Below the pieces are notes generated by a model that was given only the letters and a program-made list of their open reading frames with translations, made no database searches and had not been told where the DNA came from. Shown here one piece after another: positions 7,286 to 16,616 of a stretch of 41,274 nt of DNA (position 1 is its first letter; every line of letters begins with the position of its first letter). Source of the DNA: Parabacteroides sp. (GTDB taxonomy: Bacteria > Bacteroidota > Bacteroidia > Bacteroidales > Tannerellaceae); NCBI GenBank assembly GCA_017481945.1, contig JAFUOJ010000025.1, positions 1 through 41,274 on the forward strand, given 5' to 3'. The position numbers were made by a program, and so were the translations under genes.

Positions 7286-7316
7286 ATTTAGAGTTTGATA
7301 GAATACTCTTTGATGC

Positions 7317-7799
7317 TTATTCAGCTGCATTTTCTTCTGTAGCTGGAGCTTCAGCAGCAGGTGCTTCAACAGCAGCAGCAGATTTTTTGCGAGAACGTCT
7401 TGTCTTAGAAGCTTTCTTAGCAGGTGCATTCAACATGTTTTCGTTGTAATCAACTAATTCAATGAAGCACATAGCTGCGTTATCTCCTAAACGGTTACCA
7501 GTCTTAAGGATACGAGTGTAACCACCTGGACGGTCACCAATTTTCTGAGATATTTCCTTGAACAATTCTGTTACAGCATATTTGTCTTGCAAATTGCTGA
7601 ATACCACACGTCTTGAATGAGTTGTATCCTCTTTAGACTTCGTGATAAGTGGTTCTACAAATTTACGAAGCGCTTTAGCTTTAGCAACAGTGGTAAAAAT
7701 TCTCTTATGTTTGATTAGAGAACAAGCCATGTTAGAAAGCATAGCGTTACGGTGAGTATTTGTACGACCTAAATGGTTGAATTTTTTATTATGTCTCAT
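7317..7799 (-). CDS. rplQ: 50S ribosomal protein L17
   Basis: L17 (bL17) of 160 residues, last gene of the ribosomal supercluster. The conserved core runs from [20 protein letters not shown] through [26 protein letters not shown]. After about residue 125 there is a Lys/Arg-rich then Ala/Glu-rich extension ([16 protein letters not shown]) that makes it longer than the E. coli protein (127); such tails are usual in Bacteroidota. L17 binds near the peptide exit tunnel of the large subunit. It follows rpoA after 8 bp, as in the classic alpha operon. Confidence 0.98.
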   Translation of the reverse strand: MRHNKKFNHLGRTNTHRNAMLSNMACSLIKHKRIFTTVAKAKALRKFVEPLITKSKEDTTHSRRVVFSNLQDKYAVTELFKEISQKIGDRPGGYTRILKTGNRLGDNAAMCFIELVDYNENMLNAPAKKASKTRRSRKKSAAAVEAPAAEAPATEENAAE

Positions 7800-7807
7800 C
7801 GCTTTAC

Positions 7808-8800
7808 TTACTCTTTATCTAATTTATATTTCGTGATATCCATACCGAATGAAAGGTTCAGACTTTCCAGCAATTCATCAAGTTCAGTAAGTGACTTCTT
7901 ACCGAAGTTGCGGAACTTCAACAGGTCATTCTTGTTGAATTTAACCAATTCACCTAACGTTTCTACATCAGCGGCTTTCAAACAGTTCAACGCGCGAACT
8001 GAAAGATCCATGTCAGAAAGTTTGCTCTTCAGCAACTGGCGCATGTGAAGAATTTCTTCATCAAATTCTTCATTACCGTCAGTATCCACAGTTTCAATTG
8101 CGATTTTTTCATCTGAGAACAACATGAAATGATGAATCAGAATCTTAGCTGCCTCTTTCAAAGCTTCTTTCGGATGGATAGAACCATCAGTGGCTATTTC
8201 AAGAACCAACTTTTCGTAGTCCGTCTTTTGCTCAACACGGAAGTTTTCAATTGAATACTTAACGTTACGGATCGGTGTGTAAATAGAGTCGATAGCTATT
8301 ACTTGTACGTCTGCGTTCGGATCTCTGTTTTCGTCAGCAGGAACATATCCACGACCTTTGTTAATCGTCAGTTCAATCTGGAAACTTGCGTTCGGATCTA
8401 AACGACAAATAACTAATTCCGGATTCAATACTTCAAATCCAGTTAGCTGTTTACCAATATCACCGGCTTTGAACACTTCCGAACCCGAAACAGTAAGACT
8501 TACTTTTTCATTCTCAACGTCATCTACCGTATGTTTGAATCTCACTTGCTTAAGATTCAAGATAATGTTGGTTACATCTTCCATAACACCGGGGATTGTA
8601 CCAAATTCATGGTCAACCCCTTCGATTTTAATGGATGTAATAGCAAAACCTTCAAGTGATGACAGAAGAATACGGCGCAAAGCATTACCTATAGTAATAC
8701 CATAGCCGGGTTCCAACGGACGAAATTCGAATTTACCGAAGAAATTGTCCGCTTCCAACATTAATACTTTATCGGGTTTTTGAAATGCTAATATCGCCAT
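7808..8800 (-). CDS. rpoA: RNA polymerase alpha subunit
   Basis: A 330-residue alpha subunit. The N-terminal half (to about 230) is the dimerisation and beta/beta' assembly domain, with the conserved [20 protein letters not shown]. The C-terminal half holds the alpha-CTD helix-hairpin-helix region ([20 protein letters not shown], then [15 protein letters not shown]), which contacts upstream DNA and regulators. Length and order match the family. It is between rpsD (11 bp upstream) and rplQ (8 bp downstream), so polymerase and ribosome synthesis share a transcript. Nothing is missing. Confidence 0.99.
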   Translation of the reverse strand: MAILAFQKPDKVLMLEADNFFGKFEFRPLEPGYGITIGNALRRILLSSLEGFAITSIKIEGVDHEFGTIPGVMEDVTNIILNLKQVRFKHTVDDVENEKVSLTVSGSEVFKAGDIGKQLTGFEVLNPELVICRLDPNASFQIELTINKGRGYVPADENRDPNADVQVIAIDSIYTPIRNVKYSIENFRVEQKTDYEKLVLEIATDGSIHPKEALKEAAKILIHHFMLFSDEKIAIETVDTDGNEEFDEEILHMRQLLKSKLSDMDLSVRALNCLKAADVETLGELVKFNKNDLLKFRNFGKKSLTELDELLESLNLSFGMDITKYKLDKE

Positions 8801-8811
8801 GGAATCATTTA

Positions 8812-9417
8812 TTATTTAGAATACAATTCTACGATCAACTGCTCTTTAATGTTTTCAGGGATGTCAGCTCTTTCCGGTAAATGTAAGAACTTACCGCTCA
8901 TAGAAGCCTGTTCCCATTCGATCCAAGGATACTTGCTGTGGTTGAATCCAGACAAAGCATCAGCGATCACTTCAAGAGATTTAGATTTTTCTCTAACGCC
9001 AATAATCTGACCTGCTTTTACAGAGTAAGAAGGGATGTTAACAACCTTTCCGTCTACTGTAATGTGACGATGAGAAACTAACTGACGAGCAGCAGCACGT
9101 GTCGGAGCGATACCTAAACGATATACGATGTTATCCAAACGAGCTTCCAATAACTGCAAAAGAACTTCACCGGTAATACCTTTAGAGCGAGAAGCTTTAT
9201 CAAACAAGTTTCTAAACTGTTTTTCCAATACACCGTAAGTATATTTAGCTTTCTGCTTTTCACGAAGCTGGATTCCGTATTCAGAAGTTTTTCTTTTGCG
9301 TGAATTTCCGTGCTGTCCAGGAGGATAGTTCTTCTTAGAAAGAACTTTATCCGGTCCGAATATTGCCTCACCAAATTTACGGGCAATTTTTGTTTTAGGT
9401 CCAGTATATCTTGCCAT
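8812..9417 (-). CDS. rpsD: 30S ribosomal protein S4
   Basis: S4 (uS4), 201 residues, a primary 16S rRNA binder that nucleates the 5' domain of the small subunit and, in many bacteria, represses its own operon. The S4 RNA-binding domain is seen at about 90-155 ([40 protein letters not shown]). Conserved N-terminal [18 protein letters not shown] is present. Unlike its neighbours it is preceded by a 122-bp non-coding gap, which might hold a leader for S4 autoregulation. Confidence 0.98.
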   Translation of the reverse strand: MARYTGPKTKIARKFGEAIFGPDKVLSKKNYPPGQHGNSRKRKTSEYGIQLREKQKAKYTYGVLEKQFRNLFDKASRSKGITGEVLLQLLEARLDNIVYRLGIAPTRAAARQLVSHRHITVDGKVVNIPSYSVKAGQIIGVREKSKSLEVIADALSGFNHSKYPWIEWEQASMSGKFLHLPERADIPENIKEQLIVELYSK

Positions 9418-9539
9418 TTTTTATTGTTTTAATGTTCTAATCTGAATCTGGAACCGTGCAGCCGCGACTACAGAGAGGATAAGGTCTTTGTGTAATCTAT
9501 TCACAATTCCGGATTCGTTGTTCAAGAAACTATAGTTAA
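9418..9539 (-). promoter_or_regulatory. Unusually long rpsK-rpsD spacer, candidate S4 leader
   Basis: 122 bases separate rpsK and rpsD in an operon whose other gaps in this part are 8-35 bases. The minus strand can form short stems, including TTGTG with CACAA around 9 bases and a GC-rich near-palindrome centred on CGCG about 50 bases before rpsD. I did not find a clear internal promoter. A structured leader is an inference. Confidence 0.35.
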
Positions 9540-9929
9540 TTATACTCTTCTCTTTTTCGGAGGACGACAACCATTGTGTGGCAACGGAGTAACGTCAACG
9601 ATTTCAGTTACTTCAATACCTGCACCGTGGATAGTTCTAATAGCAGACTCACGTCCGTTACCTGGTCCTTTTACGAATACTTTTACTTTTCTCAAACCAA
9701 GATCATAAGCTACTTTTGCACAATCCTGAGCTGCCATCTGAGCGGCATACGGAGTGTTCTTTTTAGAACTTCTGAATCCCATCTTACCTGCAGAAGACCA
9801 GCTAATTACTTGACCTTCGCTATTAGCAAGAGATACAATGATGTTGTTAAAAGAAGAATGAATATGAGCTTGACCATAAGCGTCAACTTTTACATTTCTC
9901 TTCTTTGCTGCGACTGTTTTCTTTGCCAT
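9540..9929 (-). CDS. rpsK: 30S ribosomal protein S11
   Basis: S11 (uS11), 129 residues, part of the small-subunit platform that lines the mRNA path near the E site. The sequence shows the expected [57 protein letters not shown] and the C-terminal [18 protein letters not shown]. Full length. It follows rpsM after 11 bp. Confidence 0.98.
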   Translation of the reverse strand: MAKKTVAAKKRNVKVDAYGQAHIHSSFNNIIVSLANSEGQVISWSSAGKMGFRSSKKNTPYAAQMAAQDCAKVAYDLGLRKVKVFVKGPGNGRESAIRTIHGAGIEVTEIVDVTPLPHNGCRPPKKRRV

Positions 9930-9940
9930 ATCAACTCTTA

Positions 9941-10321
9941 TTATTTAGTAGCTTTTTTCTTATTTGCAACAGTTTTCTTCTTACCCTTACGAGTACGAGC
10001 GTTATTTTTAGTACTCTGACCTCTCAAAGGCAAACCAAGACGGTGACGAACACCTCTATAACATCCGATATCCATCAAACGTTTGATGTTCAACTGAATT
10101 TCAGAACGAAGATCACCTTCTACTTTGTATTCAGCACCAATGATTTCACGAACCTTTGCAGCTTGGTCATCAGTCCAATCTTTTACTTTGATGTCACGAT
10201 CAATACCAGCCTTGTCTAAAATTGATTTTGAAGCGCTACGACCGATACCGAAAATATAGGTCAAGGCAATTTCTCCTCTTTTATTTTGCGGCAAATCTAC
10301 ACCTACAATTCTTATAGCCAT
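9941..10321 (-). CDS. rpsM: 30S ribosomal protein S13
   Basis: S13 (uS13), 126 residues, located in the head of the small subunit, where it contacts the large subunit and P-site tRNA. Conserved features are [20 protein letters not shown], the helix-two-turns-helix [20 protein letters not shown], and [20 protein letters not shown] before a basic tail rich in Lys. It starts 35 bp after rpmJ, the usual order. Confidence 0.98.
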   Translation of the reverse strand: MAIRIVGVDLPQNKRGEIALTYIFGIGRSASKSILDKAGIDRDIKVKDWTDDQAAKVREIIGAEYKVEGDLRSEIQLNIKRLMDIGCYRGVRHRLGLPLRGQSTKNNARTRKGKKKTVANKKKATK

Positions 10322-10356
10322 ATTATTTACTTGAATTTTTTTGCAAAAATAATAAA

Positions 10357-10473
10357 TTATCCTTGACGTTGTTTATACTTAGGATTTTTCTTGTTAATTA
10401 CATATAAGCGACCCTTTCTTCTTACGATCTTACATTCAGGAGTACGCTTCTTTAAAGATGCTCTTACTTTCAT
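10357..10473 (-). CDS. rpmJ: 50S ribosomal protein L36 (zinc-free form)
   Basis: A 38-residue protein beginning [20 protein letters not shown] and ending NPKYKQRQG, the L36 (bL36) signature. The usual zinc ligands (CxxC, then C and H) are reduced to a single Cys, so this is the C- (zinc-independent) type. It lies between infA (17 bp upstream) and rpsM (35 bp downstream), its standard site. Its size puts it below common gene-calling cut-offs. Confidence 0.95.
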   Translation of the reverse strand: MKVRASLKKRTPECKIVRRKGRLYVINKKNPKYKQRQG

Positions 10474-10490
10474 ATCTTTTGTTGTTTTTT

Positions 10491-10709
10491 TTATTTGTAT
10501 CTAAAAGCAATTCTACCTTTCGATAGATCATACGGAGACATCTCCACTCTTACTTTATCACCCGGAAGAATCTTAATGTAATGCATTCTCATCTTTCCTG
10601 AGATGTGAGCTGTGATTTCATGTCCGTTTTCCAACTCCACACGAAACATAGCGTTCGATAATGCTTCAACTATAACTCCGTCTTGTTCAATTGCTGACTG
10701 TTTAGCCAT
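10491..10709 (-). CDS. infA: Translation initiation factor IF-1
   Basis: IF-1, 72 residues, a single S1/OB fold that occupies the A site during initiation and helps IF-2 and IF-3. Conserved [60 protein letters not shown] and GRIAFRYK are all present and the length is exactly typical. It sits between map and rpmJ, the common arrangement in Bacteroidota. Confidence 0.98.
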   Translation of the reverse strand: MAKQSAIEQDGVIVEALSNAMFRVELENGHEITAHISGKMRMHYIKILPGDKVRVEMSPYDLSKGRIAFRYK

Positions 10710-10726
10710 ATAAATCCTTAATCAAA

Positions 10727-11512
10727 TTAAATTGCGTTATTACCTAAAACTTCTTCTAAAAAATCAAACGAAGATAAAATCTGGGGACCTTCCGGACGAA
10801 TCGCAATGCAATGCTCAAAATGAGCAGAACATTTGCGGTCTTTCGTTCGTACTGTCCAACCGTCTCTCTCAAATACGACATTCTTACTTCCCATATTGAT
10901 CATCGGTTCAATACAGATACACATACCACTTTTTAACAAGGGACCACAACCGGGACGACCATAATTGGGTACTTCCGGTTCTTCATGCATCTTACGACCG
11001 ATACCGTGACCGACCAATTCTCTGACGACAGAGTAACCTTTCGATTCACAATAGGACTGAACAGCGTGACTAATGTCTCCTAATCGACGTCCTTCAAGGG
11101 CGTGTTGGATTCCTAAATAAAGAGATTCTTTAGTTGTCTTCAAAAGTTTTTTTACTTCCGGAGCGACCTCTCCTACACAAAACGTATAGGCTGAATCTCC
11201 AACAAAACCGTTTAGAATCGTTCCACAATCAACGGAAATAACATCGCCTTCTTTCAAAACGGCTTTTGCCGATGGAATGCCGTGAACCACTTGCTCATTT
11301 ACGGAAGCACAAATTGAATTTGGAAATCCTCCGTATCCTAAAAAAGCAGGAACTGCACCATTATCTCTAATGAATTCCTCGGCTATTTTATCAAGTTGAA
11401 GCGTATTGACACCTGGAGCAATATGTTTGGCTAATTCACCAAGCGTTTTACCAACCAGTTGATTGGCAGCACGCATCAACTCAATTTCTTCATCTGTCTT
11501 TAAGTAGATCAT
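10727..11512 (-). CDS. map: Type I methionine aminopeptidase
   Basis: Removes the initiator methionine from new proteins at the ribosome exit. The 261 residues form a single pita-bread fold. The metal-binding ligands are visible as DCG (in VISVDCGTILNGFVGDSAYT, two Asp), the His in VGHGIGRKMHEEP, and Glu residues in CICIEPMIN and further on in the C-terminal part; the HGIGRxMHEEP and catalytic His of SVNEQVVHGIP are classic. No zinc-finger extension, so type Ia-like. It follows secY after 5 bp. Confidence 0.98.
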   Translation of the reverse strand: MIYLKTDEEIELMRAANQLVGKTLGELAKHIAPGVNTLQLDKIAEEFIRDNGAVPAFLGYGGFPNSICASVNEQVVHGIPSAKAVLKEGDVISVDCGTILNGFVGDSAYTFCVGEVAPEVKKLLKTTKESLYLGIQHALEGRRLGDISHAVQSYCESKGYSVVRELVGHGIGRKMHEEPEVPNYGRPGCGPLLKSGMCICIEPMINMGSKNVVFERDGWTVRTKDRKCSAHFEHCIAIRPEGPQILSSFDFLEEVLGNNAI

Positions 11513-11517
11513 TCTAA

Positions 11518-12858
11518 TTAATAAGCACCAGCGGCGCCTGAGCGACCTTTAATTCTTCCTGACTTCAACAAACCGTCATAATGACGCATCAACAAATGAC
11601 TTTCTATTTGCTGTAATGTATCTAACACTACACCTACCAAAATCAACAAAGATGTACCTCCAAAGAACTGAGAGAATTCCATACTTACACCGGCAAGTCT
11701 TGCGAAAGCAGGCATGATAGCCACTAATGCTAAGAAGAATGCACCCGGCAATGTAATACGGTCCATAATGGTATCCAAATAGTCTTTTGTACTCTTACCC
11801 GGTTTAACACCCGGAATGAAACCATTATTTCTCTTCAAATCATCAGACATCTGAGTCGGATTAATCGTGATAGCTGTATAGAAATATGTAAATAGAATAA
11901 TTAATACAGCAAATACGAAATTATACCAGAATCCGGTATTGTCCATAAACGCAGAGACAAATGCAGACTGTTCACCTGTATTTGAGAAACCAACAATGGA
12001 AATAGGGATGAACATGATTGCTTGCGCAAAGATGATCGGCATTACGTTAGCAGCATTTACCTTTAAAGGAATATACTGACGTGCACCTCCATATTGTTTG
12101 TTTCCTACAATGCGTTTTGCATATTGTACAGGAACCTTACGAGTACCTTGTACCAATAGAATAGCACCTGCGATTACCAACAAAAGGACTAACATTTCAA
12201 ATAAGAACATAACCAAACCACCAGTCTTTTCACTTGTTCTTGAGATGAATTCCTGGAACAATGAATGAGGTAGACGAGCTATAATACCTACTAAAATGAT
12301 AAATGAAATACCATTTCCAACACCTTTATCTGTAATTCTTTCACCAAGCCATAAGATAAACATACTACCTGCAGCTAAAATAACTGTAGAAGAGATAGTA
12401 AACCAAATACCTGCTGGCAATTCAGCTCCAACGGCTCTTAATTGTACACTTAAGTTAACAAGATAAGTGGGACCCTGGAACAAAAGAATGAGGATAGTCA
12501 GATAACGTGTCCACTGGTTAATCTTACGACGACCACTTTCTCCCTCTCTCTGTAATTTCTGGAAAGAAGGTACTGCGATTGCCATTAACTGCATCACAAT
12601 AGACGCAGAAATATACGGCATAATCCCTAATGCAAAAATAGAAGCATTAGAGAAAGCACCACCAGAAAACATATCCAACAAAGCTAATAAGCCACCTCTT
12701 GTTTGTTCCTGCAAAGCGGTCAAAGCTTTTGGATCAATACCCGGAAGAACTACATATGTACCGAAACGATAGATCGCTACAAAGAAAAGAGTAGTGAGGA
12801 TCCGATTTCTCAGATCCTCAATCTTCCAGATATTTTTTATTGTTTCAACTGCTCTCAT
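11518..12858 (-). CDS. secY: Preprotein translocase subunit SecY
   Basis: The central channel of the Sec translocon in the inner membrane, 446 residues with about ten membrane helices. Typical stretches are FGTYVVLPGIDP, GGALLALLDMFSGG-like GGLLALLDMFSGGAFSNASI, ALGIMPYISASIVMQLMA (second helix), GITDKGVGNGIS-like ITDKGVGNGISFIILVGI, and a late cytosolic loop NNGFIPGVKPGKSTKDYLD that binds ribosome and SecA. It starts 3 bp after rplO, as in the spc operon, and is followed by map. Confidence 0.99.
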   Translation of the reverse strand: MRAVETIKNIWKIEDLRNRILTTLFFVAIYRFGTYVVLPGIDPKALTALQEQTRGGLLALLDMFSGGAFSNASIFALGIMPYISASIVMQLMAIAVPSFQKLQREGESGRRKINQWTRYLTILILLFQGPTYLVNLSVQLRAVGAELPAGIWFTISSTVILAAGSMFILWLGERITDKGVGNGISFIILVGIIARLPHSLFQEFISRTSEKTGGLVMFLFEMLVLLLVIAGAILLVQGTRKVPVQYAKRIVGNKQYGGARQYIPLKVNAANVMPIIFAQAIMFIPISIVGFSNTGEQSAFVSAFMDNTGFWYNFVFAVLIILFTYFYTAITINPTQMSDDLKRNNGFIPGVKPGKSTKDYLDTIMDRITLPGAFFLALVAIMPAFARLAGVSMEFSQFFGGTSLLILVGVVLDTLQQIESHLLMRHYDGLLKSGRIKGRSGAAGAY

Positions 12859-12861
12859 AAT

Positions 12862-13308
12862 TTAGAGTTTAACAACAGTTCCACCTACTGCTTGGATAGC
12901 AGCTTCAGCACTCTTAGAGAAAGCATGAGCTTCCACTTCCAATTTAGCTGTCAAGTTGCCATTACCAAGAATTTTAACCAACTGAGAAGCTGATACGAAA
13001 CCAGCATTAATCAATTCTGCCATACCAATCTTTGTCAACTGATTAGCTTCAGCCAAAGTCTGTAATGTAGACAAATTGATAGCTTTATATTCAACGCGGT
13101 TAATATTCTTGAAACCAAATTTAGGTAAGCGTCTCTGAATAGGCATCTGACCACCTTCGAAACCGATCTTGTTCTTGTAACCTGATCTTGATTTCGCACC
13201 TTTATGACCTCTAGTTGAAGTTCCTCCTAATCCAGAACCTGGACCACGGCCAATTCTCTTTCTGGTCTTGATAGAGCCTTCTGCAGGTTTTAAATTTGAT
13301 AAATTCAT
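12862..13308 (-). CDS. rplO: 50S ribosomal protein L15
   Basis: L15 (uL15), 148 residues, a late-assembling protein with a long N-terminal extension into 23S rRNA. I chose ATG 13306-13308 (MNLSNLKPAEGSIKTRKRIG); an upstream TTG would add seven non-conserved residues. The glycine/arginine-rich GRGPGSGLGGTSTRGHKGAK and FEGGQMPIQRRLPKFGF are diagnostic. It lies between rpmD and secY. Confidence 0.97.
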   Translation of the reverse strand: MNLSNLKPAEGSIKTRKRIGRGPGSGLGGTSTRGHKGAKSRSGYKNKIGFEGGQMPIQRRLPKFGFKNINRVEYKAINLSTLQTLAEANQLTKIGMAELINAGFVSASQLVKILGNGNLTAKLEVEAHAFSKSAEAAIQAVGGTVVKL

Positions 13309-13335
13309 ATCGTATCGTTTATTTTTCAACCGTTA

Positions 13336-13512
13336 TTACTTTACTACTGAAACTAAATGTTTCACTTTCTCAACCATACCCAGAATAGCCGGAGTAGCTT
13401 CATGTTCTACTACTTGGTTCATTTTCTTCAGACCCAATGCTGCAAGCGTTCTTTTCTGGTCTTTCGGGCAATTGATTTTACTTTTTGTCTGTTTAACTTT
13501 AATAGTTGCCAT
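13336..13512 (-). CDS. rpmD: 50S ribosomal protein L30
   Basis: A 58-residue L30 (uL30) starting MATIKVKQTKSKINCPKDQK and containing RTLAALGLKKMNQVVEHEAT, then MVEKVKHLVSVVK. The length is normal for bacterial L30. It lies between rpsE (19 bp) and rplO (27 bp), the standard spc position. Small size makes it easy to miss. Confidence 0.96.
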   Translation of the reverse strand: MATIKVKQTKSKINCPKDQKRTLAALGLKKMNQVVEHEATPAILGMVEKVKHLVSVVK

Positions 13513-13531
13513 AACTTTCTATCCTCCCTAA

Positions 13532-14056
13532 TTAACCTTTGAATACTTTTTCTACTGCAACACCTCTGTTCTGAGCAACCATCATCGGGCTTCTTAACTC
13601 ACCCAATGCAGCTATTGTAGCTTTTACTAGGTTGTGAGGGTTAGAAGAACCTTTTGACTTAGCCAAAACGTCTGTGATACCTACACTTTCCAATACAGCA
13701 CGCATAGCACCACCTGCCTTAACACCAGTACCGTGAGATGCCGGTTTGATCAAAACCTGAGCACCACCGAACTTAGCAAACTGTTCGTGAGGAATTGTAC
13801 CTTTATGAACAGGAACTTTAATCAAGTTCTTCTTAGCAGCTTCAACACCCTTAGCGATAGCTGTTGTTACTTCACCGGCTTTACCTAAGCCCCAACCAAC
13901 GATGCCGTCTTCATTACCTACTACTACAATAGCAGCAAAACTGAATGTACGTCCACCCTTAGTTACTTTTGTTACGCGGTTGATTGCAACCAAACGGTCC
14001 TTCAACTCTATGTCGTTGGTTGACTTAACTCTATTATTAACTCCTGCCATCTTCAT
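13532..14056 (-). CDS. rpsE: 30S ribosomal protein S5
   Basis: S5 (uS5), 174 residues, on the back of the small subunit near the mRNA entry, important for decoding fidelity. The N-terminal dsRNA-like half holds [20 protein letters not shown] with [23 protein letters not shown]; the C-terminal half holds [20 protein letters not shown] and [16 protein letters not shown]. Start is ATG 14054-14056, which overlaps the rplR stop by one base (TAATG); a second ATG two codons later is possible. Confidence 0.97.
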   Translation of the reverse strand: MKMAGVNNRVKSTNDIELKDRLVAINRVTKVTKGGRTFSFAAIVVVGNEDGIVGWGLGKAGEVTTAIAKGVEAAKKNLIKVPVHKGTIPHEQFAKFGGAQVLIKPASHGTGVKAGGAMRAVLESVGITDVLAKSKGSSNPHNLVKATIAALGELRSPMMVAQNRGVAVEKVFKG

Positions 14057-14400
14057 TAAAATTTAAGGCCGCCGTTACGTGCAGCATCAGCTAATTCTTT
14101 AATTCTCCCGTGATACAGGTAACCATTACGGTCAAAAACTACTGCTTGTACACCAGCTTCCTGAGCTACCTTAGCGATCTGTTCGCCAACCTTTGCAGCG
14201 ATTTCTTTCTTCGGAGCTTTGATATCCATTTTCAATGAAGATGCAGCTGCCAAAGTCTTACCTGTTGTATCATCTATAACCTGTGCATAGATCTGCTTGT
14301 TGCTTCTAAACACAGTCAGGCGCGGACGTTCAGGAGTTCCTGATATTTTACCGCGTACGCCTGCTTTTATTTTTAATCTTCTTTCTTCCTTCGTTGTCAT
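14056..14400 (-). CDS. rplR: 50S ribosomal protein L18
   Basis: L18 (uL18), 114 residues, which binds 5S rRNA and helps place it in the central protuberance. The sequence has the basic N-terminus, [40 protein letters not shown] and the end [20 protein letters not shown], typical of the family. It is coupled to rpsE by a one-base overlap of stop and start. Confidence 0.98.
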   Translation of the reverse strand: MTTKEERRLKIKAGVRGKISGTPERPRLTVFRSNKQIYAQVIDDTTGKTLAAASSLKMDIKAPKKEIAAKVGEQIAKVAQEAGVQAVVFDRNGYLYHGRIKELADAARNGGLKF

Positions 14401-14421
14401 GATAATTTCAGTTTACGTAGA

Positions 14422-14973
14422 TTACTTACCTGCTGATTTACCAGACTTTCTGCGAATTTCTTCACCCACGAACTTAATACCTTTACCTTTATATGGTTCC
14501 GGCATTCTGAATGAACGAATCTTAGCACAAATCTGACCTAATAATTGTTTATCAGCAGACTCAAGGATAATAAGAGGATTCTTATTTCTCTCTGCTTTTG
14601 TTTCAACTTTTACTTCTTTAGGCAACTGCATATAAATGTTGTGAGTATAACCTAAAGAAAGGTCTAACAACTGACCTGTATTTGTCACACGGTAACCAAC
14701 ACCAACAAGTTCTAGTTCTTTCTTGTATCCTTCTGAACAACCAATAACCATATTGTTGATCAATGCGCGATACAAACCGTGTAATGCACGATGATTCTTG
14801 TCGTCTGTCGGACGTGTTAGATGGATAATACCATCTTCCAAAGAAACCGTAATATCAGGATTTACTACCTGAGTTAATTCACCTTTGGGACCTTTTACAG
14901 TCACTACATTATCCTTAATGGTAACCGTAACACCGGCCGGTACATGAATTGGCAATTTTCCTATTCTTGACAT
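14422..14973 (-). CDS. rplF: 50S ribosomal protein L6
   Basis: L6 (uL6), 183 residues in two similar alpha/beta domains, located near the GTPase-associated region. Family features include MSRIGKLPIHVPAGVTVTIK, VTVKGPKGELT, the LELVGVGYRV repeat start, and the C-terminal RMPEPYKGKGIKFVGEEIRR. It begins 16 bp after rpsH and ends 21 bp before rplR. Confidence 0.98.
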   Translation of the reverse strand: MSRIGKLPIHVPAGVTVTIKDNVVTVKGPKGELTQVVNPDITVSLEDGIIHLTRPTDDKNHRALHGLYRALINNMVIGCSEGYKKELELVGVGYRVTNTGQLLDLSLGYTHNIYMQLPKEVKVETKAERNKNPLIILESADKQLLGQICAKIRSFRMPEPYKGKGIKFVGEEIRRKSGKSAGK

Positions 14974-14989
14974 TCTTCTTTCCTCCTAA

Positions 14990-15385
14990 TTAATAAACAT
15001 AACATAATACTTCACCACCGATCTTAAGATCACGGGCTTCTTTGTCTGTCATCACACCTTTAGAAGTAGAAAGAACGGCAATACCTAAACCATTCAATAC
15101 TCTCGGCATTTCTTTGTAACCAGTGTACTTACGCAAACCAGGGGTAGAAACTCTTTCAAGTTTCTTGATTGCATTTACTTTGTTTACCAGGTCATACTTC
15201 AAGGCGATTTTAATCGTACCCTGAGGACCATCTTCTACAAACTTAAAATTAAGAATGTAGCCCTTGTCGAAAAGGATCTTTGTGATCTCTTTCTTTAAAT
15301 TTGACGCCGGCACTTCAACAACTCTGTGCTTCGCTTTGATTGCATTGCGCAATCTTGTCAAATAATCTGCAATAGGATCTGTCAT
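14990..15385 (-). CDS. rpsH: 30S ribosomal protein S8
   Basis: S8 (uS8), 131 residues, a primary binder of the 16S central domain; in E. coli it also represses the spc operon. Seen: MTDPIADYLTRLRNAIKAKH, the middle RVSTPGLRKYTGYKEMPRVL, and the conserved NGLGIAVLSTSKGVMTDKEA with C-terminal GGEVLCYVY. It is preceded by a 58-base gap with a strong hairpin, unlike the short gaps around it. Confidence 0.98.
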   Translation of the reverse strand: MTDPIADYLTRLRNAIKAKHRVVEVPASNLKKEITKILFDKGYILNFKFVEDGPQGTIKIALKYDLVNKVNAIKKLERVSTPGLRKYTGYKEMPRVLNGLGIAVLSTSKGVMTDKEARDLKIGGEVLCYVY

Positions 15386-15400
15386 ATAATAAATAATTAA

Positions 15401-15423
15401 ATTGATCCGGCCTCCCGGACAAT
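15401..15423 (-). promoter_or_regulatory. Hairpin between rpsN and rpsH, candidate S8 control site
   Basis: Two stacked arms pair around a four-base loop: TCCGG/CCGGA (406-410 with 415-419), then ATTG/CAAT (401-404 with 420-423) with one bulged base at 405. No T-run follows, so it is unlikely to be a simple terminator. It lies 16 bases before the rpsH start. Its role is unknown; feedback control by S8 or an RNA processing site are the options. Confidence 0.45.
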
Positions 15424-15443
15424 ATTTAAATTAATAAAAACTC

Positions 15444-15713
15444 TTACCAACTTGCTTTCTTTACACCCGGAATTAAACCAAGAGATGCCATTTCACGCAG
15501 TTGAATACGAGAAATACCGAATTGGCGTATATAACCTTTCGGACGACCTGTAATTTTACAACGATTGTGCAAACGTACAGGAGATGCATTTTTAGGTAAA
15601 GCCTGTAAAGCTTCATAGTCACCTGCTGCTTTCAATTCTGCTCTTTTAGCAGCATACTTAGCTACGAGCTTAGCTCTTTTTACCTCACGGGCTTTCATTG
15701 ATTCCTTTGCCAT
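15444..15713 (-). CDS. rpsN: 30S ribosomal protein S14 (zinc-free form)
   Basis: S14 (uS14), 89 residues, in the head of the small subunit. Conserved [20 protein letters not shown] and [20 protein letters not shown] with the terminal KKASW identify it. Only one Cys is present, so this is the longer C- type without the CxxC...CxxC zinc site. It starts 6 bp after rplE. Confidence 0.98.
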   Translation of the reverse strand: MAKESMKAREVKRAKLVAKYAAKRAELKAAGDYEALQALPKNASPVRLHNRCKITGRPKGYIRQFGISRIQLREMASLGLIPGVKKASW

Positions 15714-15719
15714 AACTAC

Positions 15720-16277
15720 TTAGTCTTTTTTTGCATTTTTAAAAGGCAATCCAAATTCTCTTAAAAGAGCATAACCTTCTTCGTCTGTCTTCGCAGAGGT
15801 TACAAAGGTAATATTCATTCCTAATATTTTGGTAATATTATCGATATTTATTTCAGGAAAAATAATTTGTTCCTGAATACCAAGTGTATAATTACCTCTA
15901 CCGTCCAGCTTGCTTTCGATACCCTTGAAGTCACGGATACGAGGAAGAGCTACACGAACTAATCTTTCTAAGAATTCATACATTTGCTCACGACGTAATG
16001 TTACCATTACACCAATCGGCATTTTCTTACGCAACTTGAAGTTTGAAATATCTTTCTTTGAAACTGTTGCTACAGCCTTTTGACCTGTAATAGCAGACAA
16101 TTCACTGATTGCGATATCAATAATCTTCTTATCTGCAGTAGCCATACCTAAACCCTGATTGATAACAATCTTTTTAAGTACCGGAACCTGCATTACGGTT
16201 TTATAACCGAACTCTTTTGTCAAAGCAGGAACAATTCTGTCCTGATATTCTTTCTTAAGACTGGCAGTATTGCTCAT
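15720..16277 (-). CDS. rplE: 50S ribosomal protein L5
   Basis: L5 (uL5), 185 residues, binds 5S rRNA and contacts P-site tRNA through the central protuberance. Visible family blocks are [40 protein letters not shown], the [20 protein letters not shown] segment and [20 protein letters not shown]. Its start overlaps the rplX stop by one base (TAATG). Confidence 0.98.
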   Translation of the reverse strand: MSNTASLKKEYQDRIVPALTKEFGYKTVMQVPVLKKIVINQGLGMATADKKIIDIAISELSAITGQKAVATVSKKDISNFKLRKKMPIGVMVTLRREQMYEFLERLVRVALPRIRDFKGIESKLDGRGNYTLGIQEQIIFPEINIDNITKILGMNITFVTSAKTDEEGYALLREFGLPFKNAKKD

Positions 16278-16597
16278 TACTTAATTTCCTCCCCTGATTT
16301 TTTAGAATAACGCACTAAAGCACCTTTCTCGTCTAACTTACGACCAATACGTGTCGGCTTACCGGATTTCGGGTCAACAACGTTAAGGTTAGAAATATGA
16401 ATAGGGGCTTCTTTCTTTTCAATACCTCCTTGAGGATTCTTTGCATTAGGCTTGGTATGCTTAGATACCACATTAATACCTTCGACAATAGCTCGGTTGT
16501 CCTTTACAAGAACTTCCAAAACACGACCAGTTTTACCTTTGTCTTCGCCGGTATTAACAAAAACTATATCGCCTTTTTTGATATGTAATTTACTCAT
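16277..16597 (-). CDS. rplX: 50S ribosomal protein L24
   Basis: L24 (uL24), 106 residues, an assembly initiator near the exit tunnel with a KOW motif ([20 protein letters not shown]). The start is ATG 16595-16597 (MSKLHIKKG); an upstream TTG extension would run through the gap and overlap rplN. The C-terminal half has [20 protein letters not shown] and a final [11 protein letters not shown]. Confidence 0.97.
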   Translation of the reverse strand: MSKLHIKKGDIVFVNTGEDKGKTGRVLEVLVKDNRAIVEGINVVSKHTKPNAKNPQGGIEKKEAPIHISNLNVVDPKSGKPTRIGRKLDEKGALVRYSKKSGEEIK

Positions 16598-16616
16598 TAC
16601 TTTAAATTTTACAAAA

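Noticed and set aside
2821-7316. tRNA genes or CRISPR arrays near the cassette
   Set aside because: No cloverleaf-like sequence or regularly spaced repeats were seen here or elsewhere in the window.
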